Below, in pieces: positions 15,193-23,981 of a stretch of 40,290 bases of DNA. How positions within the stretch are numbered: position 1 is the first letter of the stretch; every line of letters begins with the position of its first letter. The DNA comes from an uncultured Agrococcus sp. (GTDB lineage: Bacteria; Actinomycetota; Actinomycetes; Actinomycetales; Microbacteriaceae). Where the stretch lies: positions 1 to 40,290 of the forward strand of contig NZ_CAMEFJ010000016.1 of NCBI RefSeq assembly GCF_945915485.1, given 5' to 3'. Below the pieces are notes generated by a model, which was not told where the DNA came from, ran no database searches, and worked only from the letters and a program-made list of their open reading frames with translations. Made by a program: the position numbers and the translations under genes.

Positions 15193-15945
15193 TCACCTTC
15201 CTTCCTTCAGCATGCGACGGCGATGGTGTTCGTCGTCTCTATGTTCAATCCGCTCCAGCACCGACTCCGGCAGAAACCTGGGCTCGCCGACCGCGAGCGC
15301 CGCGGTGAGGATCTTCGCGAACTTGTCGGCCATCTCGGTGATCCGCAGACACTCCGCAGGGTCTTCGCCGATCGCGAAGATGCCGTGGTTCTGCATGTAC
15401 ACGATCTTGGGAAGCTGCCCGTGCAAGCGCACGAACTCGGTGAGTTCGCGACGCACGGTGCGCGCCAGCTCAAGGCCCGGGTCGACGTACGGGATCAACA
15501 GCCCCCGCTGCCCGAGCACCACGATCTGGTCGGGGAAGAGCGATCCGCGCACCAGGTAGTCGGCTTTCGACGAGCACAGGATGCCGTTCGCGGATTCGGG
15601 ATGCGTGTGGCAGGCGGCGCCCGCACCGGCATCGATCACGACGGCGTGCAGCATCGCCTCGACGCTGGGCCGCTTCGCGGCAGGGTCGACCCGCGAGTCG
15701 AGCAGCGCTCGACCAACGGCCCCGTCGTCCGCGGCGGCGTCGTCGAGCAGCGCCAGGATCGGTGCCAGCTCGCACTCCACGATGTCTGCGGGCGTGGCAG
15801 CCCCGAGGTTCGACCCGGAGGCCTTGACGAGCATCCGCCCCTCACCGGCGCTGGCGCTGACGTTCCCTTCACCGAGGATCGCGAGGCCGCGCCCCGGCTC
15901 CCCCGCGGCGTGTGCGAGATCGAGTAGTGCGTCGATGTCGTTCAT
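15193..15945 (-). CDS. Class II aldolase/adducin-family protein (sugar-phosphate aldolase or epimerase)
   Basis: A 250-residue zinc enzyme of the class II aldolase family. The metal site is clear: H113 and H115 in ACHTHPESANG and H187 in VYMQNHGIFAIGE; GEGNVSAS and KASGSNLG are the phosphate-binding loops. It is distantly related to the AraD encoded next to it and to rhamnulose-phosphate aldolases. ATG 15945 has GGGAG upstream and overlaps the araD stop (ATGA), so it is translationally coupled. Substrate is uncertain: a fuculose- or ribulose-phosphate aldolase is plausible, while the rhamnulose aldolase role is already filled by the fusion protein at 25457. Confidence 0.8.
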   Translation of the reverse strand: MNDIDALLDLAHAAGEPGRGLAILGEGNVSASAGEGRMLVKASGSNLGAATPADIVECELAPILALLDDAAADDGAVGRALLDSRVDPAAKRPSVEAMLHAVVIDAGAGAACHTHPESANGILCSSKADYLVRGSLFPDQIVVLGQRGLLIPYVDPGLELARTVRRELTEFVRLHGQLPKIVYMQNHGIFAIGEDPAECLRITEMADKFAKILTAALAVGEPRFLPESVLERIEHRDDEHHRRRMLKEGR

Positions 15946-16637
15946 GTGCTCTCCCGTCTCGCGTCGCTCGCCTGCCCGTACACGTTCTGATATCGCTCGT
16001 AGAGCGAATCGATGCGGTCCTGACTGATCGGCAGCAGTTCGCCTCCCGCTCTTGCGAGGTGCACGGTTCGTGCGACGTCCTCGACCATCACGGCGGCTTT
16101 CACCGCGTCCCTGGCGCTCACTCCGATCGTGAACGGCCCGTGGTTCTGCATCAGTACCGCCCGCGATCGATGGCCCCGCAGCGTCTCGACGATGCCGCGG
16201 CCGATGGAGTCGTCCCCGATAACGGCGAACGGCCCCACCGGCACGGGGCCGCCGAACTCGTCGGCCATCATCGTCAGGCAGCACGGAATCTCCTCGCCGC
16301 GCGCAGCCCAGCTCGTCGCATAGGGCGAGTGCGTGTGCACGACTCCCCCGACCTCCGGCATGTGCCGGTACACGTAGGCGTGCGCTGCCGTGTCGCTCGA
16401 TGGCAGGAGGTCGTCCCGTGACAAACCGGGCACGGCACGGCCGTCGAGGTCGCACACGATCATCGACTCGGACGTGATGTCGCTATAGGCGACACCGCTG
16501 GGTTTGATGACGAACAGCTCTTCGCCCGGCACTCGTGCCGAGACATTGCCGGCCGTCCACATCACGAGCCCCCAGCGGACGAGTTCCGTGTGCAGGCCGG
16601 CGACATCCTCGCGCACGCGCTGCAACTCGGCGGTCAC
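15942..16637 (-). CDS. araD: L-ribulose-5-phosphate 4-epimerase
   Basis: A 231-residue protein, exactly the family length. It converts L-ribulose 5-phosphate to D-xylulose 5-phosphate, feeding the pentose phosphate pathway. Zinc ligands H101, H103 (VVHTHSPYATSW) and H166 (MQNHGPFTIG) and the phosphate loops TAGNVSAR and KPSGVAY are present; tyrosines YERYQNVYGQ near the C-terminus match the catalytic tail. GTG 16637 overlaps the ribulokinase stop by 4 bases and the gene overlaps the following aldolase by 4, a tightly coupled operon. Confidence 0.9.
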   Translation of the reverse strand: MTAELQRVREDVAGLHTELVRWGLVMWTAGNVSARVPGEELFVIKPSGVAYSDITSESMIVCDLDGRAVPGLSRDDLLPSSDTAAHAYVYRHMPEVGGVVHTHSPYATSWAARGEEIPCCLTMMADEFGGPVPVGPFAVIGDDSIGRGIVETLRGHRSRAVLMQNHGPFTIGVSARDAVKAAVMVEDVARTVHLARAGGELLPISQDRIDSLYERYQNVYGQASDARREST

Positions 16638-18277
16638 AGCAGTGCCCCGTCTCGTCGGGCTTTCAGCCTGTGCATCAGGAGGTCCTCTCCCCTGCCGAAC
16701 CGATCGTGCAGCAGCAGGTAGTCGGCGAACATCTCGTCGTAGACGTCTGCGCGCGTCGCATTCGGTACATAGGCGTCGACCCGAGCGCTGCCCATCGCCT
16801 CGGCTGCGGCCACGATGTCCGGGTAGGCGCCCGCTGCGACCGCCGCGTGGATCGCCGATCCGAGCGCGGGTGCCTGCTCGCTCTCGGCGACCGTGATCGG
16901 CATCCGCAGCACGTCGGCGTACGTCTGCATGAGCTGCTGATTCCGCAGCAGCCCGCCAGCGGCGAAGAACCGCTCGACCCGAACACCGGCGTCGTTGAAT
17001 GTCTCGACGATGACTCGGGCACCGAAAGCGGTCGCTTCGACGAGCGCTCGGTAGACATCCTCCGGTTTGGTCGCCAGTGTCGCACCGACGAGAAGGCCGG
17101 ACAACCTCGTATCCACCAGCACCGAACGGTTCCCGCCGTGCCAGTCGAGCGCAACGAGTCCGTGCGCGCCGACGGGTCGCTGCCACGCGAGCTCCGTCAG
17201 GTACTCGTGGATGCTCATCCCGGCACGGTTCGCCGCCTCGTGCACGCGCGGCGGCACCTGCTGATCGACGTACCAGGCGAGAATGTCTCCGACACCCGAC
17301 TGCCCGGCCTCGTAGCCCCAGCGCCCTTCGACGATGCCGCCGTCGACAACGCCGCACATGCCATCGACCTCTGCGAGCTCGACGCCGTTCATGACGTGGC
17401 ACGTCGACGTGCCCATGATCGCGAGCATGCTCCCGGCGTCGACCGAGCCGACGCTCGCGGCTGTGACGTGCGCATCCACGTTGCCGACCGCGACAGCGAT
17501 GCCCTCCGGCAGACCGAGGCGCTCGGCGAACGAGGGCAGCAGGCCGCCGACCCGGGCCGCCTGCGGCAGCCGTTCGCCGTCCAACAGTGGCAGGATGGCC
17601 GAGAAGCCGGGTGCGAGCGCCTCCAGGTACTCCTCGCTCGGCAGCGACCCGTCCTGCACGATGCCCTTGTAGCCGTTGACGGAAACACCACGCACGAGCC
17701 GGCCGGTCAGCTGCTGCACGAGCCAGTCGCCGCACTCGACCCAGTGATCTATGCGGTCGAACACTTCGCGGTCTTCCTCGAACACCTGCAGAGCCTTGGC
17801 GAACTGCCACTCGCTCGAGATGAGTCCGCCGTAGCGGGCAAGCCAGGGCTGGCCCGTTGTACGCGCGGTTTCGTTGATGCGATCGGCCTGCGGCTGCGCC
17901 GCGTGGTGTTTCCAGAGTTTCGGCCAGGCGTGCGGTCGATCGGCGAACTCGGGCAGCAGGCACAGCGGTGTTCCGTCGGCCAGTATCGGCAGCGGCGTCG
18001 ACGCCGTCGTGTCGATTCCGAGACCGATGATCTCCTGCGGGTCGATGCCGGCGTCCGCGAGCGCGACGTGCACCGCGGCTCGCAGCGCATCCAGCCAGTC
18101 GTTCGGATGCTCGAGCGCCCACTCGGGGCCGAGCGGCACTCCGCCGGGCAACTCCTCCTGGATGACGCCGTGACTGTAGGCTCGCTCGCCCGTGCCGAGT
18201 TCGGCGCCGTCTTCGATTCGGGCAACGACGGCGCGAGCGCTCAGCGTTCCGAAGTCGACGCCGATGACGGCCGTCAT
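16634..18277 (-). CDS. araB: Ribulokinase (FGGY family)
   Basis: A 547-residue FGGY carbohydrate kinase of AraB length. Motifs in order: VDFGTLSARAVVARI (nucleotide loop), GLGIDTTASTPLPI, CGDWLVQQLTG, VGNVDAHVTAAS, AIMGTSTCHVMNG, GYEAGQSGVGDILAW and LVALDWHGGNRSVLVD, the last two typical of AraB. It phosphorylates L-ribulose, and in known family members also D-ribulose and the ribitols, at C5. ATG 18277 overlaps the permease stop (ATGA). An L-arabinose isomerase gene, the usual partner, is absent from the window. Confidence 0.92.
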   Translation of the reverse strand: MTAVIGVDFGTLSARAVVARIEDGAELGTGERAYSHGVIQEELPGGVPLGPEWALEHPNDWLDALRAAVHVALADAGIDPQEIIGLGIDTTASTPLPILADGTPLCLLPEFADRPHAWPKLWKHHAAQPQADRINETARTTGQPWLARYGGLISSEWQFAKALQVFEEDREVFDRIDHWVECGDWLVQQLTGRLVRGVSVNGYKGIVQDGSLPSEEYLEALAPGFSAILPLLDGERLPQAARVGGLLPSFAERLGLPEGIAVAVGNVDAHVTAASVGSVDAGSMLAIMGTSTCHVMNGVELAEVDGMCGVVDGGIVEGRWGYEAGQSGVGDILAWYVDQQVPPRVHEAANRAGMSIHEYLTELAWQRPVGAHGLVALDWHGGNRSVLVDTRLSGLLVGATLATKPEDVYRALVEATAFGARVIVETFNDAGVRVERFFAAGGLLRNQQLMQTYADVLRMPITVAESEQAPALGSAIHAAVAAGAYPDIVAAAEAMGSARVDAYVPNATRADVYDEMFADYLLLHDRFGRGEDLLMHRLKARRDGALL

Positions 18278-19479
18278 CGGCTATCGCTTTCGCTATCGGC
18301 GCTATCGACCGGCTCGTCGATGCCCTGCGCAGCCGCGGTGGTATCAGCAGCCGGAGTGTCCACCATCGGTTTGTCACCCAGCGCGATCGCGGCCGTGAGC
18401 GTCGGCGGTTTGACTGCTCCTCGCTTTCGGCGGTTCTGCAGCCAGCCGTCCAAGAGCGAAGCACCGAGCAGTACGACGCCGAGTGCAAGCAGCTGCACCT
18501 GCGCGCCCTCGTTGCCGGGTACGAGCATCAGGATCGAGGCGTTCAGCCAGGTGATGAGCAGCGCTGCGAGCGCGACGCTGCCGAGCTTGCCGATACCGCC
18601 GGTGATGGCGACGCCACCGAGGACGGCGATCGTGATCGCCGGCAGCGCCATGCCCGAGCCCGCGGTGCCGGCATCCGGCCGCGCGGAGGCGAACTGCGCA
18701 ACCGTGTAGACGCCGACGAGGCCGGAGAGCAGGCCCGAGACCATGAACGCCGTCAGCCTGGTGCGTCGTGTGTCGACGCCCGCCCACTGCGCTGCCGTGT
18801 CGTTCGTGCCGATCGCATACAGCTTGCGACCGTAGGCGGTGCGGTTGAGCACGAGCCAGGCGATGACCGCGACGGGCAGGAAGAACGTGAACAGTCCGAG
18901 CGGGAACAGCGGCAGCTGCCCGCCGATCAGCGGCAGCTCGACCGCTGCGACCGACTGGTAGAAGTCTTGAATTTCGGACCCCGAGACCGGCTTCTGGTCC
19001 GTGACCACGAGTGCGATGGAGCGATAGGCGTAGTACGTTGCCAGCGTCGTGATGAGCGCCGGATACCCGAGATACGCGGAGAGCAGTCCGTTGATCGCGC
19101 CGAGCCCGGTGCCGACGATGACGGCGAAGATCATCGCGGCGGGTACCGTCCAGCCCCAGTCGACGAGGCTGATGCCGAAGGCCATGCCGGAAAGCGAGAC
19201 CATCGAGCCGACGGAGAGGTCGATGCCTCCTTTCCCGGAGGTGATGACGAACAGCTGCGCGATTGCGAGCAGCGCGAGCGGCACGAAACTGATGAGCGCG
19301 CTCGCGAAGTAGTCGGAGTTGACCCGGCCGATCGTCACGCCGGCGCCGTTGAGGATCGACATGACGACGACGAGAATCACGACGAGGATCAGCAGCTGGA
19401 TACCGCGATCCTGCGCGAAGAGCCCTACTCTTTCACCGAGCGAGGGGCCGCGGCGCTGTGCAGTGGTCTGCGTTGTCAT
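18274..19479 (-). CDS. Sugar ABC transporter permease (RhaP/RbsC type), second of pair
   Basis: A 401-residue inner-membrane permease of the branched-type/ribose family. About 10 hydrophobic segments begin at LLILVVILVVVMSILNG; the diagnostic cytosolic loop is FVITSGKGGIDLSVGSMVSL, and GRKLYAIGTNDTAAQWAGVD and AVLGGVAITGGIGKLGSVAL match the family. A hydrophilic tail of about 60 residues rich in A, T and D extends the C-terminus beyond normal length. ATG 19479 has a perfect AAGGAGG ribosome site. It overlaps its neighbours by 4 bases on both sides and should pair with the other permease to import L-rhamnose or a related sugar. Confidence 0.88.
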   Translation of the reverse strand: MTTQTTAQRRGPSLGERVGLFAQDRGIQLLILVVILVVVMSILNGAGVTIGRVNSDYFASALISFVPLALLAIAQLFVITSGKGGIDLSVGSMVSLSGMAFGISLVDWGWTVPAAMIFAVIVGTGLGAINGLLSAYLGYPALITTLATYYAYRSIALVVTDQKPVSGSEIQDFYQSVAAVELPLIGGQLPLFPLGLFTFFLPVAVIAWLVLNRTAYGRKLYAIGTNDTAAQWAGVDTRRTRLTAFMVSGLLSGLVGVYTVAQFASARPDAGTAGSGMALPAITIAVLGGVAITGGIGKLGSVALAALLITWLNASILMLVPGNEGAQVQLLALGVVLLGASLLDGWLQNRRKRGAVKPPTLTAAIALGDKPMVDTPAADTTAAAQGIDEPVDSADSESDSR

Positions 19480-20486
19480 GATCGCCTCCTTGCTCGTTCG
19501 CGAACTAAGTCGGTGCCGACAGCGATGACGATGAAAAGCCCGACGAAGAAGAACGCGAGCTGCGACGGCCATCCGAGCTGGACGACACCGCTCGACACGG
19601 TCTGCACGAGCAGCGCGCCCAGGAGCGTGCCCACGACGGAGCCGCGGCCACCGATGATGGAGGTTCCGCCGATGACGACGGCGGCGATGACCTGCAGTTC
19701 GCGGCCCGTGCCGACCGATTGGTCGAGCGTCGAAGTTCCCGCCGCGAGCGTCATGCAGGCGGCGAGACCGGCCAGCAGACCCGTCAGCGCGTAGACCATG
19801 AGGATGCGCGGCTGCACTTTGATGCCCGCGAGCCTGGCCGCGTGGGCATTGCCGCCGATCGCGTACAGGCTGCGGCCGCCCTTCGTGTATCGCAGATACC
19901 ACCATGCGATTGCGGTGATGACGACGGCGATCGCGAACGCGTGCGGGATGCCCAGCGTGGAGCCGGCATCCCCGCGCCCGAAGAAGTTGAACGTCGGCGG
20001 CATGTTGTTCACGGTCGAGGAGCCGAACACCTGCAATCCGATGAAGCGGAAGAGGTTCATCGTGCCGAAGGTGATGATGATGGCGTGCACTCGTCCGTAG
20101 GCGACGAGCACCCCGTTCAGAGCGCCGAGTGCGGCACCGACAAGGAGTGACAGCAGCAGAGCCGGCCAGAACGGCAGCCCGAATTCGACGAGAGAACGGG
20201 CCGTCACGACCGCCGCGACCATGACGATGGAACCGACCGAGACGTCGATGCCGGCCGTGATGATGACGAAGGTCATGCCGACGCCGATGATTGCGATGGG
20301 CGCGACCTGCACGAGCAGCGGACCGACGGAGCCCGCGGCGAGGAAGGCGGGAGTCGTCAGCCCGAGAATCACCCAGAGCACGACGATGACGCCGATCAGC
20401 ACGATCTCCTGACCAGTGACGAAAGGCGGCAGGATCTTGCGGGTGTTGACCCGCTGCTGCTGGGTCTTGACGGCGGATTCACTCAT
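19476..20486 (-). CDS. Sugar ABC transporter permease (RhaQ/RbsC type), first of pair
   Basis: A 336-residue permease homologous to its downstream neighbour. The family loop is FVIITAGIDVSVGSIVMVAA, with YGRVHAIIITFGTMNLFRFI, GRSLYAIGGNAHAARLAGIK and AAVVIGGTSIIGGRGSVVGT. It has roughly 8-10 membrane segments. ATG 20486 overlaps the ATPase stop by 4 bases. Two different permease subunits plus one double ATPase is the layout of the rhizobial RhaSTPQ rhamnose importer, which supports rhamnose as substrate here. Confidence 0.88.
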   Translation of the reverse strand: MSESAVKTQQQRVNTRKILPPFVTGQEIVLIGVIVVLWVILGLTTPAFLAAGSVGPLLVQVAPIAIIGVGMTFVIITAGIDVSVGSIVMVAAVVTARSLVEFGLPFWPALLLSLLVGAALGALNGVLVAYGRVHAIIITFGTMNLFRFIGLQVFGSSTVNNMPPTFNFFGRGDAGSTLGIPHAFAIAVVITAIAWWYLRYTKGGRSLYAIGGNAHAARLAGIKVQPRILMVYALTGLLAGLAACMTLAAGTSTLDQSVGTGRELQVIAAVVIGGTSIIGGRGSVVGTLLGALLVQTVSSGVVQLGWPSQLAFFFVGLFIVIAVGTDLVRERARRRS

Positions 20487-21991
20487 GCCGCTTCCTCCTC
20501 GGCTCCTGCCGCGACCGCGAGCAGATCCGCCTGCGTTGCGTCCTGCCCGAACTCGCGCACCGGTGTTCCCTCGCGGAAGACGACGACGCGGTCGGAGATT
20601 CGCAGCACCTCGGCGAGATCGGTTGTGATGACGAGCACCGCGGTGCCCTGATCGGCGAGATCCGAAACGATCTGGTGGATCTCCTCCTTCGCGCCGACGT
20701 CGACGCCCTGCGTGGGCTCGGCGAGCACGAGCAGCTCTGGCCGATCGACGATCTGTCGGGCGAGAACCACTTTCTGCGCGTTCCCTCCCGACATCGCGCT
20801 GATGACCTGCTTCTCGCTCGGGGTCTTGACCGCGAGCCGGTCGATGAGCCTGCGGGCGATGTCGCGTTCGGCCTTCGGCCGTACGGTGCCGAATCGGCCC
20901 AGTTTCGACAGCGAGCCGATCGTCATGTTGAACGCGATGTTCTGAAACGCGAAGGAGCCCTGCTGCGAACGGTTGGCGGGAAGCATGCGGATGCTGCGAC
21001 GCTTGGCATCGGCGGGCGAGTCGATGCGTGTCTTCTTGCCGTCGATCGCGATGCTGCCGGCGGATGCGCGCCGCATCCCGTAGATGACTTCGCCGACTTC
21101 TGCGACACCGGAGCCGACGAGTCCGTACAGCCCGACGATCTCGCCCTTGCGCACGGATAGGTCGACGTTGGAGAAGCTCTCGCCCGCCGACAGCCCTTGC
21201 AGTTCGAGCACGACCTCGCCGCGGTCGCCTGCCTCACGAGCGCCTTCGCTGAGCGCACCGCCGACCATCCGCTCCGCGATCTCGCGAACGGACAGCTTCT
21301 CGATGGGTTCGTGGCCCACCGTGTTGCCGTCACGCATGATGGAGACTTCGTCGGCGATGCGGAAGAGCTCATCGAGGCGGTGGGAGATGTAGATGATGGA
21401 GACGCCGTCCTGCGTCAGCTTGCGGACGACGTCGAAAAGCGTGTCGATCTCGCGATCGGTGAGAATTGCGCTGGGTTCGTCGAGGATGAGCACGGAGGCG
21501 TCCTCCAGCAGTGCTTTCGCGATGGAGACGAGCTGTTTCTGCGCAATGGAGAGGTCGCCGACGGGGCGGGATGCGTGCTTCGCATCGAGGCCGACGAGCG
21601 CGAGGAGGTCGAGCATCCGCGGGGCCTGCGCGTTCCAGTCGATCACCGGGCCGCGCGTGATTTCGCGGCCGATGAAGAAGTTCTCGGCGACGCTGAGCTC
21701 GTCGAAGAGCTGCGGCTCCTGATACACGGTTTGGATGCCGAGTCGGATGGCGTCGGACGTACTGCCGATGCGCACTTGTTTGCCGTCGAGCGTGATCGTG
21801 CCGGTGTCGGCAGATTCGGCGCCCGCGAGAATCTTGATGAGTGTGGACTTCCCGGCACCGTTCTCACCAACGAGCGCGTTCACGGAGCCGGGCTGCACGG
21901 TGAAGTCCGCGTTGCGGATGGCCCGCACACCGCCGTAGCTCTTCGAGATGCCGGTCATCGTCAGACGCGGGGTCGCGTCGCTAGTAGCCAT
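20483..21991 (-). CDS. Sugar ABC transporter ATPase with two nucleotide-binding domains (RhaT/RbsA type)
   Basis: A 502-residue cytosolic ATPase with two fused domains. Domain 1 (about 8-245) is intact: Walker A GENGAGKSTL near 43, Q-loop TVYQEPQLF, signature LSIAQKQLVSIAKAL, Walker B LILDEPSAIL and H-loop IYISHRLDEL. Domain 2 (about 260-500) is degenerate at Walker A (YGLVGSGVAEVGEV), as usual in this family, but keeps MSGGNAQKVVLARQ; its Walker B reads LVLAEPTQGVDVG with alanine where aspartate is common. It energises the two permeases. The gene starts 85 bases downstream of the binding-protein stop, after a strong hairpin. Confidence 0.92.
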   Translation of the reverse strand: MATSDATPRLTMTGISKSYGGVRAIRNADFTVQPGSVNALVGENGAGKSTLIKILAGAESADTGTITLDGKQVRIGSTSDAIRLGIQTVYQEPQLFDELSVAENFFIGREITRGPVIDWNAQAPRMLDLLALVGLDAKHASRPVGDLSIAQKQLVSIAKALLEDASVLILDEPSAILTDREIDTLFDVVRKLTQDGVSIIYISHRLDELFRIADEVSIMRDGNTVGHEPIEKLSVREIAERMVGGALSEGAREAGDRGEVVLELQGLSAGESFSNVDLSVRKGEIVGLYGLVGSGVAEVGEVIYGMRRASAGSIAIDGKKTRIDSPADAKRRSIRMLPANRSQQGSFAFQNIAFNMTIGSLSKLGRFGTVRPKAERDIARRLIDRLAVKTPSEKQVISAMSGGNAQKVVLARQIVDRPELLVLAEPTQGVDVGAKEEIHQIVSDLADQGTAVLVITTDLAEVLRISDRVVVFREGTPVREFGQDATQADLLAVAAGAEEEAA

Positions 21992-22024
21992 GAGCGTCAG
22001 TGCTCCTTCATGAGGGGGATGTGC

Positions 22025-22058
22025 GGGTGGGGCGCCGAGACGATCCGGCGCCCCACCC
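22025..22058. terminator. 13-bp GC-rich hairpin between binding protein and ATPase genes
   Basis: GGGTGGGGCGCCG (22025-22037) is exactly complementary to 22046-22058 with an 8-base loop. It lies 17 bases past the binding-protein stop on the minus strand and lacks a U-tract. In many sugar operons such a hairpin protects the binding-protein mRNA or partly terminates transcription so that binding protein exceeds permease. Confidence 0.7.
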
Positions 22059-22075
22059 TGGTCAACTACCGACGA

Positions 22076-23113
22076 TTAATAGTCGTAGTCGCCCGCGTTC
22101 TCGTCGGTCACGATCAGCGGCGGCCCGAGCAGCAGTTCGCTGGTGTCCGCGTCATAGGAGGCCTCCTGCGCGGGGCCCGCCTGAACCTCAGCGGGGATCT
22201 CCTCGCCGAGCGCCAACTGCTGACCGGCCCATGCCGTCAGGTAGCCGAGCGCCTCGACGTCCCAGATGACCGATGCTGCGGAGGAACCGCTCTCGAGGTA
22301 CGGCGCCATCGACTGCGGCGTACCGAGGCCGACCGTGTGCACTTCACCGATGCGACCGGCGTCTTCAACGGCCTGCGCGACACCCGGTGCGCTGGACGTG
22401 CATTCACCGATCAGGCCTGTGAGATCGGGGTGCGCGTTCATGAGGTCGGTTGCCATCGCGGTCGCCTGCGCCTGGTCTTCACCCGCATAGACGACATCGA
22501 CGATCTCCGCATCGGGGTAGTCGGAGGCCGTGTACTCCTCCTGCACCGCGATCCAGGCGTTCAGGTTCGCCGCGGTCTCACCGCACGAGACGATCGCGTA
22601 CTTGCCCTCGCCACCCATGGCGTCCATGAGCTCGTCGGTGAGTGCGTGGGCGACGCCTTCGACGCCGGCCTGGTTCACGAAGAGCTCGCGTACCGAATCC
22701 GGTGCGTCGGTGTCGGTCGTCGCCACGCTGATTCCAGCGTCCTGCGCTTCCTGCAGCAGCGGCGCCATCGAATCGGGGTCGTTCGGTGCGACGAAGAGCA
22801 CATCGACACCCTGCTGGATGAACGAGCGCACGATGTCGGCCTGCGCGGCCGCGTCTGCCGTTGTCGGGCCCTGATAGAGCCAGTTGAAGCCGAGCTCATC
22901 CGCTGCGGCCTGACCACCGGTGTTCATGGCTTCGAAGTACGGGATGCCCTGCAGCTTCGGCACGAACGCGACGGTCACGTCGCTCGCGTCGCCGCCTCCG
23001 TTGGTGTCGCCGTCGCCGCCGCCCGTGTCATTACGGTCGGTGCAACCGGCGAGCACGAGGGCGCCGGTGGCCGCCAACGCGAGGGCGCCCATGACCTTGC
23101 GCTTGAATCTCAT
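22076..23113 (-). CDS. Sugar ABC transporter substrate-binding lipoprotein (RhaS-like)
   Basis: A 345-residue lipoprotein: KRKVMGALALAATGALVLAG precedes the lipidated C24, followed by a G/D/T-rich linker. The mature part is a periplasmic-binding-protein type 1 fold: VTVAFVPKLQGIPYFEAMNT, GVDVLFVAPNDPDSMAPLLQ, GISVATTDTDAP and YAIVSCGETAANLNAWIAVQ. These resemble the RhaS/LsrB branch, which binds rhamnose or autoinducer 2; with rhamnose catabolism next door, rhamnose is the better guess. ATG 23113 has AAGGAGA upstream. It is the second gene of the operon, 40 bases after the DeoR regulator. Confidence 0.88.
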   Translation of the reverse strand: MRFKRKVMGALALAATGALVLAGCTDRNDTGGGDGDTNGGGDASDVTVAFVPKLQGIPYFEAMNTGGQAAADELGFNWLYQGPTTADAAAQADIVRSFIQQGVDVLFVAPNDPDSMAPLLQEAQDAGISVATTDTDAPDSVRELFVNQAGVEGVAHALTDELMDAMGGEGKYAIVSCGETAANLNAWIAVQEEYTASDYPDAEIVDVVYAGEDQAQATAMATDLMNAHPDLTGLIGECTSSAPGVAQAVEDAGRIGEVHTVGLGTPQSMAPYLESGSSAASVIWDVEALGYLTAWAGQQLALGEEIPAEVQAGPAQEASYDADTSELLLGPPLIVTDENAGDYDY

Positions 23114-23153
23114 TGTCTCTCCTTGTGTTGTGTTACCGGGCAGAGTGCGCTCT

Positions 23154-23981
23154 TCACGCCCGACCCGTTCTCCTTGACGCAGTCGCGCCACGGTCCTGTG
23201 AATCCTGCTGTGCTGTCGGCCGCGCGAGAGGAGCGAGTCGCACCTCGACTCCCTCCGCCTGCCATTCGGCGACGTCTTTCGCCGGGAAGTCCTCGTCGGT
23301 TATGAGACCCGTGACCGAGCTCACGGGGCAGAACGAATGGAAGCCGAAGCCGCCGGCCTTATCGGATGCGAAGACACCGTAGATCTCATCGCACGATTCT
23401 GCGACGACCCGCTTCGACTCCGACTCGTCGAGCCCGAGTTCGAGCAGGCCACCGAGCGTCGAGAGCCCGGTAACGCCGAAAAACCCTTTCGCGATACGGC
23501 CGCGCCCCGCAAGGTGCTCCGGTCTGGTACCGACGAGTCCGCTGGATGCCCTGCGAAGGATGCCGCCGGGCATGATGACCTGTGCGCTCGACCGTTCGAA
23601 GAACAGCGTGGCCGTTGGAATCGACTGCGTGATCACGACGAGATCACGACGATCGAGAACTTCGCGAGCGATGAAGTGGGCGGTGCTCGAGGTGTCGAAA
23701 GCGACGGTGTCGCCGTCTTCTATCAGTTCGGCGGCGGCGACCGCAACGGCTTTCTTCGCGCGGGCGGACACCGCAATACGCTCGGGAAACTCACCCTCGA
23801 CGTTGGGCGCGGGCCGGGTCGCTCCTCCGCGGATGCGCTTCAGCAGTCGTCGCTGCTCGAGCGCTTCGAGATCCTTGCGGACGGTGACGGCCGAAACCGC
23901 GAGTTGCTCGGCCAGGTCGATGACCTGCACCGCTCCGTGCTCCTCGAGTACTTCGAGAATGCGTGTCTCCCGCTCGTTCAC
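23154..23981 (-). CDS. DeoR-family transcriptional regulator of the rhamnose locus
   Basis: A 275-residue repressor. Residues 1-57 are the DeoR helix-turn-helix (RETRILEVLEEHGAVQVIDL, AVSAVTVRKDLEALEQRRLL, RIRGGATRP); the rest is the sugar-phosphate sensor, with VAFDTSSTAHFIAREV, LVVITQSIPTATLF, GFFGVTGLSTLGG and DEIYGVFASDKAGGFGFH. GTG 23981 has AAGGAG 9 bases upstream; longer frames run into the AT-rich control region and are not credible. First gene of the leftward operon and adjacent to the divergent control region, so it most likely represses both arms and responds to a rhamnulose- or ribulose-phosphate (inference). Confidence 0.88.
   Translation of the reverse strand: MNERETRILEVLEEHGAVQVIDLAEQLAVSAVTVRKDLEALEQRRLLKRIRGGATRPAPNVEGEFPERIAVSARAKKAVAVAAAELIEDGDTVAFDTSSTAHFIAREVLDRRDLVVITQSIPTATLFFERSSAQVIMPGGILRRASSGLVGTRPEHLAGRGRIAKGFFGVTGLSTLGGLLELGLDESESKRVVAESCDEIYGVFASDKAGGFGFHSFCPVSSVTGLITDEDFPAKDVAEWQAEGVEVRLAPLARPTAQQDSQDRGATASRRTGRA

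Noticed and set aside
15942-18488. Minus-strand open frame of 848 codons, apparently an araD fusion
   Set aside because: Only the last 231 codons are AraD; the rest reads araB and permease DNA in the wrong frame.
16535-18709. Long + strand open frame of over 700 codons
   Set aside because: It lies antisense to araD, araB and the permease, has no family motif, and is arginine/aspartate rich, the usual shadow of GC-rich coding DNA.
20483-21991. Degenerate second Walker A of the sugar ATPase as a damaging mutation
   Set aside because: A degenerate second site is normal for RbsA/RhaT-type double ATPases.
21197-23305. Long + strand open frame of about 700 codons
   Set aside because: Antisense to the ABC ATPase, binding protein and DeoR genes, which have clear motifs; the frame itself shows none.
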